A stretch of 64,000 nucleotides of DNA from Bacteroides fragilis (GTDB taxonomy: Bacteria; Bacteroidota; Bacteroidia; Bacteroidales; Bacteroidaceae). This document shows, in pieces, positions 1-9,241 of the stretch (position 1 is its first letter; each line of letters starts with the position of its first letter). The notes beneath the pieces are model-generated. The model was not told the origin of the DNA, made no database searches, and worked only from the letters and a program-made list of their open reading frames with translations. Position numbers and translations under genes: made by a program. Where the stretch lies: positions 1,612,001 to 1,676,000 of the forward strand of contig NZ_CP018937.1 of NCBI RefSeq assembly GCF_002849695.1. The letters are read 5' to 3'.

Positions 1-1958
1 AGACCTGGGCAGATGGTTATATTCAGGGAACCGACTACGAGGCTTATAACTGGTTTGTGAATATCACAAAACGTTTCAACGACAATCATCAATTGTCATT
101 TACTGCTTTTGCTGCTCCTCAGTGGCACAATCAGCGTGGAAATAAAGACGGACTTACTATCGAAGGATGGCAAGAAGTTGCTAAAAACTATATGAATGGT
201 GAAAAGCCTTATCGTTATAATCCTACTTACGGTTTTGGATTGAATGGACAAAGAAAATCATCTGCATATAATGTATATAATAAACCTCAGTTGTCGTTGA
301 ACCACTTATGGCAGATTAATGATAAATCAAGCTTAAGTACAGCCTTGTATGCTTCTATCGGTCGTGGATATGGTTATTCCGGTCAGGGATTGACCGGTGC
401 TGATCGTAGCAACTGGTATGGTAGTAACAGTGGAAAGCTGAATATGACATTCCGTAAAGCTGACGGAACATTTGCTTATGATGAAATCTATGCTCTGAAC
501 GAAGCCAGCGAGAACGGTTCGGTTATGGCTATGTCGAAGTCTAAGAACTTCCATAACTGGTATGGTCTGCTCTCTACTTATACAACCAAGATTGGTGACT
601 ATTTTGATTTTTATGGTGGTATAGACTACCGTTATTATAAAGGTACGCATACGAATGAATTGGTTGACCTCTATGGTGGTGACTTTTATGTAGATTCCAG
701 TTCAAGAACCAATGTGCTTACTTCCAACAATGCCGCTGCTGCTGCCGGTTCGGCATTCGTAAATCAGAAGTTGAAAGTGGGTGATGTGGTTTATCGTGAC
801 TACGATGGTTATGTAATGTCTGAAGGTGTGTTTGCCCAGGGTGAATACAACAGAGATAAGCTGAGTGCTTTCATTTCCGGTTCGGTTTCTAATACCGGTT
901 ACTGGCGTTATGACCGCTTCTATTATGACAAGGCACACGCTAAATCAAAAACCACCAACTTTATCGGATGGAATGCAAAAGGAGGTTTGAATTATAACCT
1001 TACCGAAAATCATAACGTTTTTGCTAATATCGGTTATATCAGCCGTGCTCCTTTCTTCTCGGGCGGTGCTTTTCTGAATTCAACTACCAGCAATGCGACT
1101 AATCCGGATGCAGTAAACGAAAAAGTTTTCTCTTTCGAAATCGGATATGGTTACCGTTCAACGTATTTGACGGTGAATGTCAATGCTTACCACACTCGCT
1201 GGATGGATAAGACTACTACTCGTTCGCAAGATATTAATAATTACTACGAAGGTAGTCTTAGCGAGCCTTATGATGCAAGTAAGCTGGTTTCTACCAAATC
1301 TGTTATCAATATGCAAGGTGTAAACGCCTTACACCAGGGTGTTGAACTTGATTTTGTTGCAAGACCTTTCCAATGGCTGGATTTGAGCGGTATGTTCTCT
1401 ATCGGTAACTGGCGCTGGGATAGCAATGCATCAGGAAGTTTCACTGTTGAAGGTCAATTTGTAAACAGTGCATCTATTAAGGGAAATGATGGTAAGGATA
1501 TAACAGTTCTTGTTAATGCCGCAGCCAATGGGTTGGAACCGGGTACAATGAAACTGAACCTGAAAGATGTGAAAGTGGGAGGATCGGCACAGACTACTGC
1601 TGCTTTGGGTGCTACTTTCAAGATTGATAAGGCCATTCGTCTGGGTATCGACTGGAATTTATACGCACGTAACTATGCTGACTGGGCATTAACCTCAAAC
1701 GACCTGGTGATGAACAGTGAAAAGGACTTTTCTACTCCCTGGCGTATTCCGTCAGCAAGCACATTCGACTTGAACGCAAGTTATAAATTCAATTTTGGTA
1801 AGTTGAATGCAGTGCTGTCAGGTAACGTGAACAACTTATTCGACCAGACTTATATTTCTGATGCTACAGATGGTAGCAATCACGACTGGAAGACCGCTTA
1901 TAATGTGTTCTACGGATTTGGCCGTACTTATAGCTTGAGATTAAAAGTTAATTTCTAA
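1..1958 (+). CDS. TonB-dependent receptor, 3' part (5' end outside window)
   Basis: The frame is open from the first bases of the window, so the signal peptide, the carboxypeptidase-like domain if present, and the plug lie upstream; only about 650 residues of the beta-barrel are visible. The sequence alternates aromatic and small polar residues, with frequent N-x-F/Y strands, and ends LRLKVNF. A terminal aromatic residue is the usual outer-membrane insertion signal. Such receptors import a large or scarce substrate across the outer membrane using TonB energy. The next gene, 22 bp downstream on the same strand, is a surface-type lipoprotein, so the two probably form a receptor/lipoprotein pair like SusC/SusD, although neither looks like a classical SusC or SusD. 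The substrate cannot be told. Confidence 0.9.
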   Translation, partial: TWADGYIQGTDYEAYNWFVNITKRFNDNHQLSFTAFAAPQWHNQRGNKDGLTIEGWQEVAKNYMNGEKPYRYNPTYGFGLNGQRKSSAYNVYNKPQLSLNHLWQINDKSSLSTALYASIGRGYGYSGQGLTGADRSNWYGSNSGKLNMTFRKADGTFAYDEIYALNEASENGSVMAMSKSKNFHNWYGLLSTYTTKIGDYFDFYGGIDYRYYKGTHTNELVDLYGGDFYVDSSSRTNVLTSNNAAAAAGSAFVNQKLKVGDVVYRDYDGYVMSEGVFAQGEYNRDKLSAFISGSVSNTGYWRYDRFYYDKAHAKSKTTNFIGWNAKGGLNYNLTENHNVFANIGYISRAPFFSGGAFLNSTTSNATNPDAVNEKVFSFEIGYGYRSTYLTVNVNAYHTRWMDKTTTRSQDINNYYEGSLSEPYDASKLVSTKSVINMQGVNALHQGVELDFVARPFQWLDLSGMFSIGNWRWDSNASGSFTVEGQFVNSASIKGNDGKDITVLVNAAANGLEPGTMKLNLKDVKVGGSAQTTAALGATFKIDKAIRLGIDWNLYARNYADWALTSNDLVMNSEKDFSTPWRIPSASTFDLNASYKFNFGKLNAVLSGNVNNLFDQTYISDATDGSNHDWKTAYNVFYGFGRTYSLRLKVNF

Positions 1959-1980
1959 TCTAAAACAGGAAGTTTAAATT

Positions 1981-3876
1981 ATGAATAGAAATCTATTAAT
2001 GCCTGTAGCGGTATCGTTAATTCTGCTGTCCGGCTGTAAATATAACGATGACAACTTCGAAGGATTGGACGAGATGACCCAGCCGACGAATTTGATGAAG
2101 ATAGAATATACGCTGACTGATGCTGATTATGCAACTATCAGTACGAACTCTACTAATAAAGATATCGCCAAAGCAGGTGGTGTATCTAAAGATCTTGAGA
2201 ACATCAAGACCAATCTTTATCTGACAGAAAAGATTACAGGAGCCACCTATATCCCTGCTTTCTTGCTTGATAAGTATTACACCGCCGATAAGGGCTCGAG
2301 TGCAAAGATTACTTATAAGTACAAAGAAGCGATGTCTTCTTTGCTGTCTGAGTATGCTTCGGTGAAATATCTGAAACCGACGGATGCCGAATACAAGTTG
2401 GTTTATGGTGAGGATGCGTTTGCGCCTTATCTGAATGAAAAGACTGAAGGCCAAATGTATAAGATATTGAACGAGAAGTTTAAAGATGCTGAAAAAGGAA
2501 CTGCTGTTTTCGTTGACTATAAGTTGGGCGAGGGACAGTTGGAGAATCCGTTGATGTGGCAGAATTTTGAGGCTGTTGCGACGGGTGAACTGAAATCCTT
2601 GGATGGATGGTTTATCAGCTCTACCGGTGGCACTCAGTGGAAAGTCACTTCTTATGATGATAACCAGTATGTTCAGTATTCGGCAAACGGTACGAAAGGA
2701 GCATGCGTCGGCTGGATGGTTACTCCTGCTATTTCTGTTGCTGCCGGTGATTATCTTGGTTTTGATGTGACCGTGGGATACTATAATGCCAACTGCTTGT
2801 CCGTTCTTATTTCAGAGAATTTCGATGGTAAGAATGTCGATGCCGCCAGTTGGACTGACGTAACTTCGGATTTCAACATCCCTACCAAGCCGACAAGCGG
2901 TTACGGTACATTCGCTTCTGCCGGTAAGATGTCTTTATCAGCTTATGCGGGCAAGAAGGTTTATGTAGCCTTTAAATATGTAGGTGATGGTGCCAATAAA
3001 AAGACTACTACTTATCAGATTGATAACATCATGGTAGGTACTTCTATCCCGGCTAACAGTCTTTCTACTCCTGCTTACGCAGTGAAAGTGTACGATGGTA
3101 AGAGCTGGAAAGATAAGAGTGGTGACGTATATGTTCCGACATACGCTGATTATGGAGATATGGGGCAGAGCAAACGTTACTTTACTTCAGAAGTTCCGGC
3201 TGTTAACTATTTGCCTGATTATTTGTCTAAGATGGTAGCATATCCTGTTGATGGCGATGCACGTGTAGTGATTTACAGATATTACAATGGTACTGCTTTG
3301 AAGATTTATAGCGATGAATACACATACTCGGCTGAAACTACAAGGTGGTCACTGAATACACGTATTGTTGATAAGACAGAGCAGTTTGTACTGTCTGACG
3401 GTAAGTGGAACTTTGACCCGAGCACTGTGGTTACTTTGAAGGCAGAAAAGGGCGATGCAGAAACTGCTGCATTCTATCAGACCATTACCGATTGGGTGAT
3501 TGCCAATAAGGGACAAGAATATGCACCTATATTTAATGGTAAGAGTAATAACGAATATTATTATGGTAGCTCTGCTTATCAGAACAATTTTGATTTCCGC
3601 CCGGCGAAGTGGAGAGAACAAAATGCTGCCGCTTATGGCAACATGTCAGATGCCGATCTTACTAAGTTGATGTTCGAACGTTTGCCAGAAGCATTCCTTC
3701 CGGGATTGAAAGCAATCTATGGTAGTGCGGATGTTGTGGAAGGTGTAGATGTGTTCTATACAATTAACTTCGCCATTTACGACGGTTCTTCTACCACACA
3801 ATATACCATTAAATATAAAGTGACAGGTAAAGGACAGTTTGAATATGTTGCAGACTCTTTGAAGAAAGTAGAATAA
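1981..3876 (+). CDS. Lipoprotein with choice-of-anchor-J-like domain, partner of the upstream TonB receptor
   Basis: The product has 631 residues. It begins with a lipoprotein signal peptide whose lipobox is LLSGC (lipidated Cys19), followed by acidic residues typical of Bacteroides surface lipoproteins. Residues about 200-350 hold a jelly-roll-like segment with GWFISSTGG, WMVTPAISV and YQIDNIMVG, the pattern of choice-of-anchor-J or DUF5017-like carbohydrate/protein-binding modules. The rest matches nothing I can name. The short gap to the receptor and the terminator just behind this gene indicate co-transcription and the end of the unit. It probably captures substrate at the cell surface for the receptor. 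The family assignment of the middle domain is from pattern memory only. Confidence 0.8.
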   Translation: MNRNLLMPVAVSLILLSGCKYNDDNFEGLDEMTQPTNLMKIEYTLTDADYATISTNSTNKDIAKAGGVSKDLENIKTNLYLTEKITGATYIPAFLLDKYYTADKGSSAKITYKYKEAMSSLLSEYASVKYLKPTDAEYKLVYGEDAFAPYLNEKTEGQMYKILNEKFKDAEKGTAVFVDYKLGEGQLENPLMWQNFEAVATGELKSLDGWFISSTGGTQWKVTSYDDNQYVQYSANGTKGACVGWMVTPAISVAAGDYLGFDVTVGYYNANCLSVLISENFDGKNVDAASWTDVTSDFNIPTKPTSGYGTFASAGKMSLSAYAGKKVYVAFKYVGDGANKKTTTYQIDNIMVGTSIPANSLSTPAYAVKVYDGKSWKDKSGDVYVPTYADYGDMGQSKRYFTSEVPAVNYLPDYLSKMVAYPVDGDARVVIYRYYNGTALKIYSDEYTYSAETTRWSLNTRIVDKTEQFVLSDGKWNFDPSTVVTLKAEKGDAETAAFYQTITDWVIANKGQEYAPIFNGKSNNEYYYGSSAYQNNFDFRPAKWREQNAAAYGNMSDADLTKLMFERLPEAFLPGLKAIYGSADVVEGVDVFYTINFAIYDGSSTTQYTIKYKVTGKGQFEYVADSLKKVE

Positions 3877-3898
3877 GGAAACTAATTCATTTATAATA

Positions 3899-3937
3899 AG
3901 AAAGGCCGCTCTGAGTAATCAGGACGGCCTTCTTTTA
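3899..3937 (+). terminator. Rho-independent terminator after the receptor/lipoprotein unit
   Basis: AAGGCCG...CGGCCTT arms extend through one mismatch and a G-T pair into CTGA/TCAG around a GTAA tetraloop, followed by TCTTTT. It lies 23 bp after the lipoprotein stop. Confidence 0.85.
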
Positions 3938-3969
3938 TATTATAACGAGAGAGTTATGGGGGTGAAACG

Positions 3970-4067
3970 CACCACAGAGGACGCAGAGTAACATAGAGTG
4001 AGATTAATTCGTTGATTATTAATATTTTAATCTATGGTATCTGTGATAATCTGTGTGATCTGTGGTG
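3970..4067. repeat. Dispersed imperfect palindrome, copy a
   Basis: The outer arms are CACCACAGAGGACGCAGAG on the left and CTGTGTGATCTGTGGTG on the right, with an AT-rich centre. It sits between the terminator of the receptor unit and the 3' end of the minus-strand EEP gene. It belongs to the family seen at nine other loci in this window. Confidence 0.8.
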
Positions 4068-4092
4068 AAAAGGCGTTTTGATACACTCCCGT

Positions 4093-5178
4093 TTACATCT
4101 TCACCTCCATCACTACCGGATTATGATCACTGCACAAATCGAGGTCAGGCGAATAGTAGTCTACCCCTTTAAATTCTTTGGAATGGAAAATATAGTCGAT
4201 TCTCAGCAGGCGTTTAAAGTACCGGAACGTATACATGTACCCATGTCCGCAAGTCTGGAATCCGTCTTGAAGATTGTCACCTTTCACGGTACTGTATGTG
4301 TAGGACGATGGGAGAGAGTTAAAGTCACCGCAAACCAGTATAGGGTAGGGGGTGGTGCGGATTAATTGTTCCAAAGTCTTTGCCTGTGCCGCACGTTTCC
4401 TGAAGTTTTCGTTGAGTCCCTCCAACAATTGCCTGGCCACTGCTTCCTCTCTGCCTGTCAGTTCGTTTTTAGCCAGTTCCCTTTCCAGCCTGCGCTTATT
4501 TTGGCTGACCTCCGTTGTTTGCAGGTGGTTATTGAAAACACGAACCGTTTGTCCGTCTACGTCCAGATCGCACCACATACTGCAATTCCTTGAGTCCGGA
4601 TAAGTGATCAGTTTGCTGTCCTTCACCGGATATTTGCTGAATAAAGCTATCTGTAGGATGGAGATGCTGTCCGGAGCTTGCGGGATAATGACGTATTGCC
4701 AGTTTGCAAAAGTGTTTCGTATGCTGTCTGCGGTGAAATATCGGTTAGCGGCAAACTCTTGAAGACAGACGATGTCCACTTGATGCTCTTCCATGTATTT
4801 CGCGATTTCTTTGCACGAGTACCCCGATTGCTCGTTACCGAAACTGTCTACATTATACGTCGCTATTTTCAAAGTTCTTCCATCTTCTTTTTCCGTCGGA
4901 AAGGGTGGTTGGAATATCCGTCCCAGATATTGCCAGTTGGCAGCTATGGCTATCAGCGGAATGACTATCCAGAACCGGCGGCGTATGCCCCAATAGATGG
5001 CCGCAGCGAGGTTGATCAGCAAGAGCCCCGACAGCAAGAGCCCGATAAAAGGTATTAAAGTCGAACTTTCCGGGGGAACATGCCCGGCAAATGCTCCGGT
5101 GATGGTGACACCAGCCAAAGCAAAAGTCAGTGCGACAGAGGTATAATAAAATAATTTGGATACGGCTTTCTTTCCCAT
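4093..5178 (-). CDS. Membrane-anchored endonuclease/exonuclease/phosphatase family protein
   Basis: The product has 361 residues. Three hydrophobic segments at about residues 9-31, 40-63 and 68-86 anchor it in the inner membrane. From about residue 103 it is an EEP (DNase I-like) domain, with KIATYNV, VCLQEF (catalytic Glu), CGDFNSLPSS, IDYIFHS and a C-terminal SDHNPVV motif. EEP enzymes hydrolyse phosphodiester or phosphomonoester bonds in nucleic acids, lipids or inositol phosphates; the substrate here is not evident. Three N-terminal helices put the catalytic domain in the periplasm or cytoplasm depending on topology. The gene converges on the receptor unit and is separated from the upstream kinase gene by a repeat element, so it may be transcribed alone. 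Confidence 0.88.
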   Translation of the reverse strand: MGKKAVSKLFYYTSVALTFALAGVTITGAFAGHVPPESSTLIPFIGLLLSGLLLINLAAAIYWGIRRRFWIVIPLIAIAANWQYLGRIFQPPFPTEKEDGRTLKIATYNVDSFGNEQSGYSCKEIAKYMEEHQVDIVCLQEFAANRYFTADSIRNTFANWQYVIIPQAPDSISILQIALFSKYPVKDSKLITYPDSRNCSMWCDLDVDGQTVRVFNNHLQTTEVSQNKRRLERELAKNELTGREEAVARQLLEGLNENFRKRAAQAKTLEQLIRTTPYPILVCGDFNSLPSSYTYSTVKGDNLQDGFQTCGHGYMYTFRYFKRLLRIDYIFHSKEFKGVDYYSPDLDLCSDHNPVVMEVKM

Positions 5179-5210
5179 TGTTTTAAATTCTGCATTTTAG
5201 TCCACCATAA

Positions 5211-5312
5211 GTTCACCACAGAGGACACAGAGGACACGGAGTTTTTATTTTCCAGGTTTATAGAAAGATCTTAAATTCTTCCTCTGTGAACTCCGTGTCC
5301 TCTGTGGTGAAC
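5211..5312. repeat. Dispersed imperfect palindrome, copy b
   Basis: The arms GTTCACCACAGAGGACACAG and CTCCGTGTCCTCTGTGGTGA are nearly perfect complements, with an AT-rich centre. The element fills the gap between the hybrid kinase stop and the EEP start. Confidence 0.85.
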
Positions 5313-5327
5313 TTGTGGTGAGGTTCT

Positions 5328-8015
5328 TTATCTCAACCATTTCTTTATCATCTCCTTCAGCTTTTCCTGAGCAATCGGTTTCGAGATGAAATCGTTGCAT
5401 CCTGCCTCTTCGGCAGCTTTCCGGTCATATTCATAAGCATAAGCACTCTGTGCGATGATAGGTACATCTGCGGACAATTGCCGGATGATCCTGGTAGCTT
5501 CCAGCCCATCCAGATTGGGCATTTTTATATCCATTAATATCAGGTCCGGTTCCGCTTCATCGTACATGGTTACAGCTTCCATACCATCTCTGGCACGTAC
5601 CAGGTGGTATTTCCTGCCCAGAATCGCATTTAGCAAGTCATAATTGCTGTCGGTATCTTCTGCTATCAGGATGGTAGCCTTATCGGTTTCCGCCTCCGTT
5701 ACTTCCATGGATTTACGTTCCTCCTTGCTTCCCGCCGGCTCTTTTGTCCGATCGTCGGCTTCCGGATATTGCCGGTTGTCGGTTTCTCCGTCCCGATGTT
5801 CTTCCTTATCGGCCTTCACATCTTGCATTACGCTTTCCAGAGGCAGCCAGAAGGTAAATGTAGTACCTGTCCCCACTTCCGAAGAAACGGATATTTCTCC
5901 TCCCAGACGTTCGATGATAGTCTTGCATATCGACAATCCCAACCCCGTGCCCTGAGCGAAGTTATTGAGCTTGGCAAAGCGCTGAAACACCCGTCCCAAC
6001 TTCTCCGGTTCGATGCCCAGTCCGGTGTCTTTTACGTAAAATACCACTTTTTCGGCTTCTTGCCTGTAGCCGTAGCTCACGCTGCCTTGTGTCGTGAACT
6101 TAAATGCATTTCCTATCAGGTTAGAGAATACCTGGAAGATCCGGTTCTTGTCCGAGTGAATGCTCAAAGCTTCGTCCGGCGAGTCAAATTTCAGTTCCAC
6201 TCCTTGCGGGCAGCGGAACACATGTGCATCATGAATCTCTTTGCAAAGCGTGTGCAGCTTTACCGGTCCGTAAGTGAACTCCACGATGCCCGATTCTATT
6301 TTCGACAGATCCAGTATTTCATTGATCAGTTGCAGCAGCCGTTCGTTGTTGGCATCCACTATTTCATAATATTCTTTTCGCTCTTCCGGGTTTTCGCTCT
6401 CCGAGATGATGCGTGAGAATCCTACGATGGCGTTGAGCGGTGTCCGTATTTCGTGGCTCATATTGGCAAGAAAGGCCGACTTCAGTTTATCCGACGTCTC
6501 TGCTTTCTCTTTCGATTCCATCAGTTCGCGGCGCATCAGTTCCAGCTGAGTAATGTCCCACTCGATGCTGACAATGATGGGCGAGAAGTCTTCACTTTCT
6601 ACTATGATTTTTTGTTTGTCCAGAATCAGCAGATTGCCATTTTTGTCTTTACCTTCCATGATCCAGTGCATCCCTTTTCCGGTATTGGCAATTTCCATGT
6701 CCTCTTTCCGTTTCTGCTGTGCCATTTCCAGCGGATAATAATCGAAATCGTTCATACCGATGGCGTTTTCCGCGCTGATATCCCGGTTATACGATTCCCG
6801 GTTTCGGTAGATATACCGGAAATCATTCTCTATATCCTTCACAACGATCCCCGCCGGGAGGTTTTCCATCGTGGTATCCATGATGCGGTTGAGCCGTTTT
6901 ATCTGCGATTCGTACCGTATACGTTCCGATATGTCGTGTGTAAACGACCAAAAGGTTTCTTCTCCGTCATCCGTTGTCACGCTGTACATCGTACCCTCAA
7001 ACGCCAATGTGCTTTTATCATGCTTCAGCGGGTGGTAGGCCAGGAAGTTGAAATTCTGTCCTTCCCGTATGCTGTGGTAACGTTCTTCCCAATCCTTCGG
7101 ACCGTCCATGTCGCCTACAATGTCGAAAATCCGTATTTGCGATAGGTCCGCCTGTTCCGCGATCCGGTGGTTGAGCCTGAACTGTCTGTTGGCAAATATC
7201 AGCGTGCCGTCTTTCCGTGCCGCATAAATACTTTCTTTGGCATTGTTGATGGCATGCGTCAGCGTGTTGATGTCATTCCTCTTCCGCTGGATGTCCGTAA
7301 TGTTCTGTATATATCCTTCCAGAATGATGTTACCGTCTTCTTCTTCACCCCTCAGGTAGCATTGCTGGCGCATATAGTATACCTGTCCTTCCAGCAGAAT
7401 GCGGTATTCGATGTACTCCTTTACCAGTTTACGGCGGTTTGCCTCCATCCATGTGTTCACGGCAGGCAGATCTTCGCTCAGAATGGTCTCGTAATAATCC
7501 TGAAAGTTGATGCTTCGCTCTTCTTCCGTGCATACGATTCCGTTGTATCCCCGGTAATAAAATGTCTTCTCTCGTGATGAATATTTCCATTGCCCTATCT
7601 GTGCCGCTTTTTGTATCTCTTTCAGTTCGTAATTCGTACGTTCCAGTTGCAGCTTTACGTTGCTCCGTGCCGTGATGTCACGATATTGGCACAACACCTT
7701 GTCGCCGTCATACGGCTGCATGATGCATTTGAAGTAGTACGTTTCGTCCCCTTCCAACGGCAGCCTGTAGTTGCGGTTTACCGTTATCCCCTGTTGGGTC
7801 ACCCGGCGGAAGTCCGGCAGCAGTTTCTGGAAGGTATGGTCGGGAAGCAGATTGAACAGATTTTTTCCCAAGAGCTTGTCTTCTTGCAGGAACCACAAAT
7901 CGCTGTGCGGGTCGATGTCCAGACACGTGCCGTTTTTGTCCACCAAGATCAGTGTGTCAGCTGTCAGTTGCAGTATCTTATGGGCATTGTTTACGTCATG
8001 CAGTATTCTATCCAT
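5328..8015 (-). CDS. Cytoplasmic hybrid histidine kinase (four PAS-like domains, HisKA, HATPase, REC)
   Basis: The product has 895 residues and no membrane segment. About four PAS/PAC-like units occupy residues 12-500, with PAC-type endings such as CQYRDITAR and FTHDISER. The phosphoacceptor is His521 in SHEIRTPLNAIVG. ATP-binding boxes follow: NLIGNAFKF (N), DTGLGIE (G1) and GTGLGLSICK (G2). A charged linker leads to a receiver domain (about 780-895) with Asp829 in LILMDIKMP and a conserved Lys in FISKP. There is no DNA-binding output domain, so the phosphoryl group must pass to another protein. The start is 12 bp behind the stop of a processive glycosyltransferase, so the kinase is the last gene of the polysaccharide operon. 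The ligand is unknown. Confidence 0.92.
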   Translation of the reverse strand: MDRILHDVNNAHKILQLTADTLILVDKNGTCLDIDPHSDLWFLQEDKLLGKNLFNLLPDHTFQKLLPDFRRVTQQGITVNRNYRLPLEGDETYYFKCIMQPYDGDKVLCQYRDITARSNVKLQLERTNYELKEIQKAAQIGQWKYSSREKTFYYRGYNGIVCTEEERSINFQDYYETILSEDLPAVNTWMEANRRKLVKEYIEYRILLEGQVYYMRQQCYLRGEEEDGNIILEGYIQNITDIQRKRNDINTLTHAINNAKESIYAARKDGTLIFANRQFRLNHRIAEQADLSQIRIFDIVGDMDGPKDWEERYHSIREGQNFNFLAYHPLKHDKSTLAFEGTMYSVTTDDGEETFWSFTHDISERIRYESQIKRLNRIMDTTMENLPAGIVVKDIENDFRYIYRNRESYNRDISAENAIGMNDFDYYPLEMAQQKRKEDMEIANTGKGMHWIMEGKDKNGNLLILDKQKIIVESEDFSPIIVSIEWDITQLELMRRELMESKEKAETSDKLKSAFLANMSHEIRTPLNAIVGFSRIISESENPEERKEYYEIVDANNERLLQLINEILDLSKIESGIVEFTYGPVKLHTLCKEIHDAHVFRCPQGVELKFDSPDEALSIHSDKNRIFQVFSNLIGNAFKFTTQGSVSYGYRQEAEKVVFYVKDTGLGIEPEKLGRVFQRFAKLNNFAQGTGLGLSICKTIIERLGGEISVSSEVGTGTTFTFWLPLESVMQDVKADKEEHRDGETDNRQYPEADDRTKEPAGSKEERKSMEVTEAETDKATILIAEDTDSNYDLLNAILGRKYHLVRARDGMEAVTMYDEAEPDLILMDIKMPNLDGLEATRIIRQLSADVPIIAQSAYAYEYDRKAAEEAGCNDFISKPIAQEKLKEMIKKWLR

Positions 8016-8027
8016 GCTTCGTTCGGT

Positions 8028-9233
8028 TTATTGGTTTAAGGATTCTGTTTTCGTTCTTTGGGCTTTTTCCCATGCTCCTGTTCCTTTCATTTTACGAAGG
8101 TAGTTAACACCTTTCATCACGTTAATGTTCATAAACAGGAAATAATATGGGATGAATAACAGCTTGTTTTTTATTTGCCGGGCAGACAGGTAATAGCCTC
8201 CCATCGCTAAGATGTAGAACAATACCTGAAGTGCCAGAATGGTGCCATACCAGATAGGGGAGCCCCCCATCAGCAGTATGGCAACGTTGAGCGGGAGCAA
8301 GGCGAACAGCAGCACCGGGGCCACCGACCACCGCAGCACCCTGTGTGATATATACTGGAAACTCAGCACTCCGTAACGGAAGGGATTGAGCAGTTCCCTC
8401 AGCCGCCAGATAGATTGCAGTCCGCCGGCGGCAATGCGCACCTTTCTTTTCTGTTCTTCGCCCATGTCTGCCGATCCGCTTTCGATGGCATATGCCCGGG
8501 TGCAATAGGCTATCTTGTATCCCTGCATGGCGATGCGCAGCGACAGGATGAAGTCATCCAGCAGTGTATCCGGTTCCATCACCGTGAACAGCTCCCGGCG
8601 TATGGCAAACAGCTCGCCTGCGGCTCCCACAGCCGAATACAGACGTGCGTCCAGTGCTTTCAGTGTCGATTCATATTTCCAGTATATGCCCTCGCCACCG
8701 GCTGCGGCTCCATCCTTTTCTTGCACGGCGATGCGTTTTTCTCCGGCCACGCATCCCACCCCCGGATCCTCAAAAGCCAACACGATTTCGCGTATCGCTT
8801 CCCGGTTCAGCATTGTGTTGGCGTCGGTGAATACCACAAGTGGCGTGTCCACCAGTGTCATCCCCCGTGTCATGGCAGCGGTTTTTCCTTGCCGCAGGGG
8901 TTGGAAGTGGACGGTGGCTTGCGGCCATGCCTTCAGTCGTTCGTTGGTAGAGTCGTTGCTTCCGTCGGTGGTCCACACAATGTGCAACTTGTCCTCGGGA
9001 TAGTCCAGCTTCAGGCAGTTGCGCATTTTTTCGTCCACAACGTCTTCTTCGTTAAAGGCTGTGATAAAAAGTGTCACGTCCGGCAGCAGCTTGTCGGGCG
9101 GGAGTTGCCGCTTGACGGGTTTCACAGTGAGTTCTTTGAGCTTGACCAGTGTGTAAAGCAGTATTCCGTATCCCAAGTGGGTATAGAATACGAGGAAGAG
9201 GGCAAGCCAGAAAAGAATTTGTACGGTGATCAT
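8028..9233 (-). CDS. Processive-type glycosyltransferase family 2 membrane protein
   Basis: The product has 401 residues. An N-terminal membrane helix (about 1-30) precedes a GT-A domain with FITAFNEED, TTDGSNDS and FTDANT (metal-binding Asp). LLDDF carries the usual acceptor-site Asp. The expected QxxRW site appears only as a weakened form near QKRKVRIAAGGLQSIW. Three or four C-terminal hydrophobic segments follow, the plan of hyaluronan/cellulose-synthase-like enzymes. Such enzymes polymerise or add sugars from nucleotide-sugar donors at the inner-membrane surface. It sits 8 bp after the preceding lipoprotein gene and 12 bp before the hybrid kinase. Linkage and sugar cannot be predicted. 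Confidence 0.88.
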   Translation of the reverse strand: MITVQILFWLALFLVFYTHLGYGILLYTLVKLKELTVKPVKRQLPPDKLLPDVTLFITAFNEEDVVDEKMRNCLKLDYPEDKLHIVWTTDGSNDSTNERLKAWPQATVHFQPLRQGKTAAMTRGMTLVDTPLVVFTDANTMLNREAIREIVLAFEDPGVGCVAGEKRIAVQEKDGAAAGGEGIYWKYESTLKALDARLYSAVGAAGELFAIRRELFTVMEPDTLLDDFILSLRIAMQGYKIAYCTRAYAIESGSADMGEEQKRKVRIAAGGLQSIWRLRELLNPFRYGVLSFQYISHRVLRWSVAPVLLFALLPLNVAILLMGGSPIWYGTILALQVLFYILAMGGYYLSARQIKNKLLFIPYYFLFMNINVMKGVNYLRKMKGTGAWEKAQRTKTESLNQ

Positions 9234-9241
9234 AGTATTTT

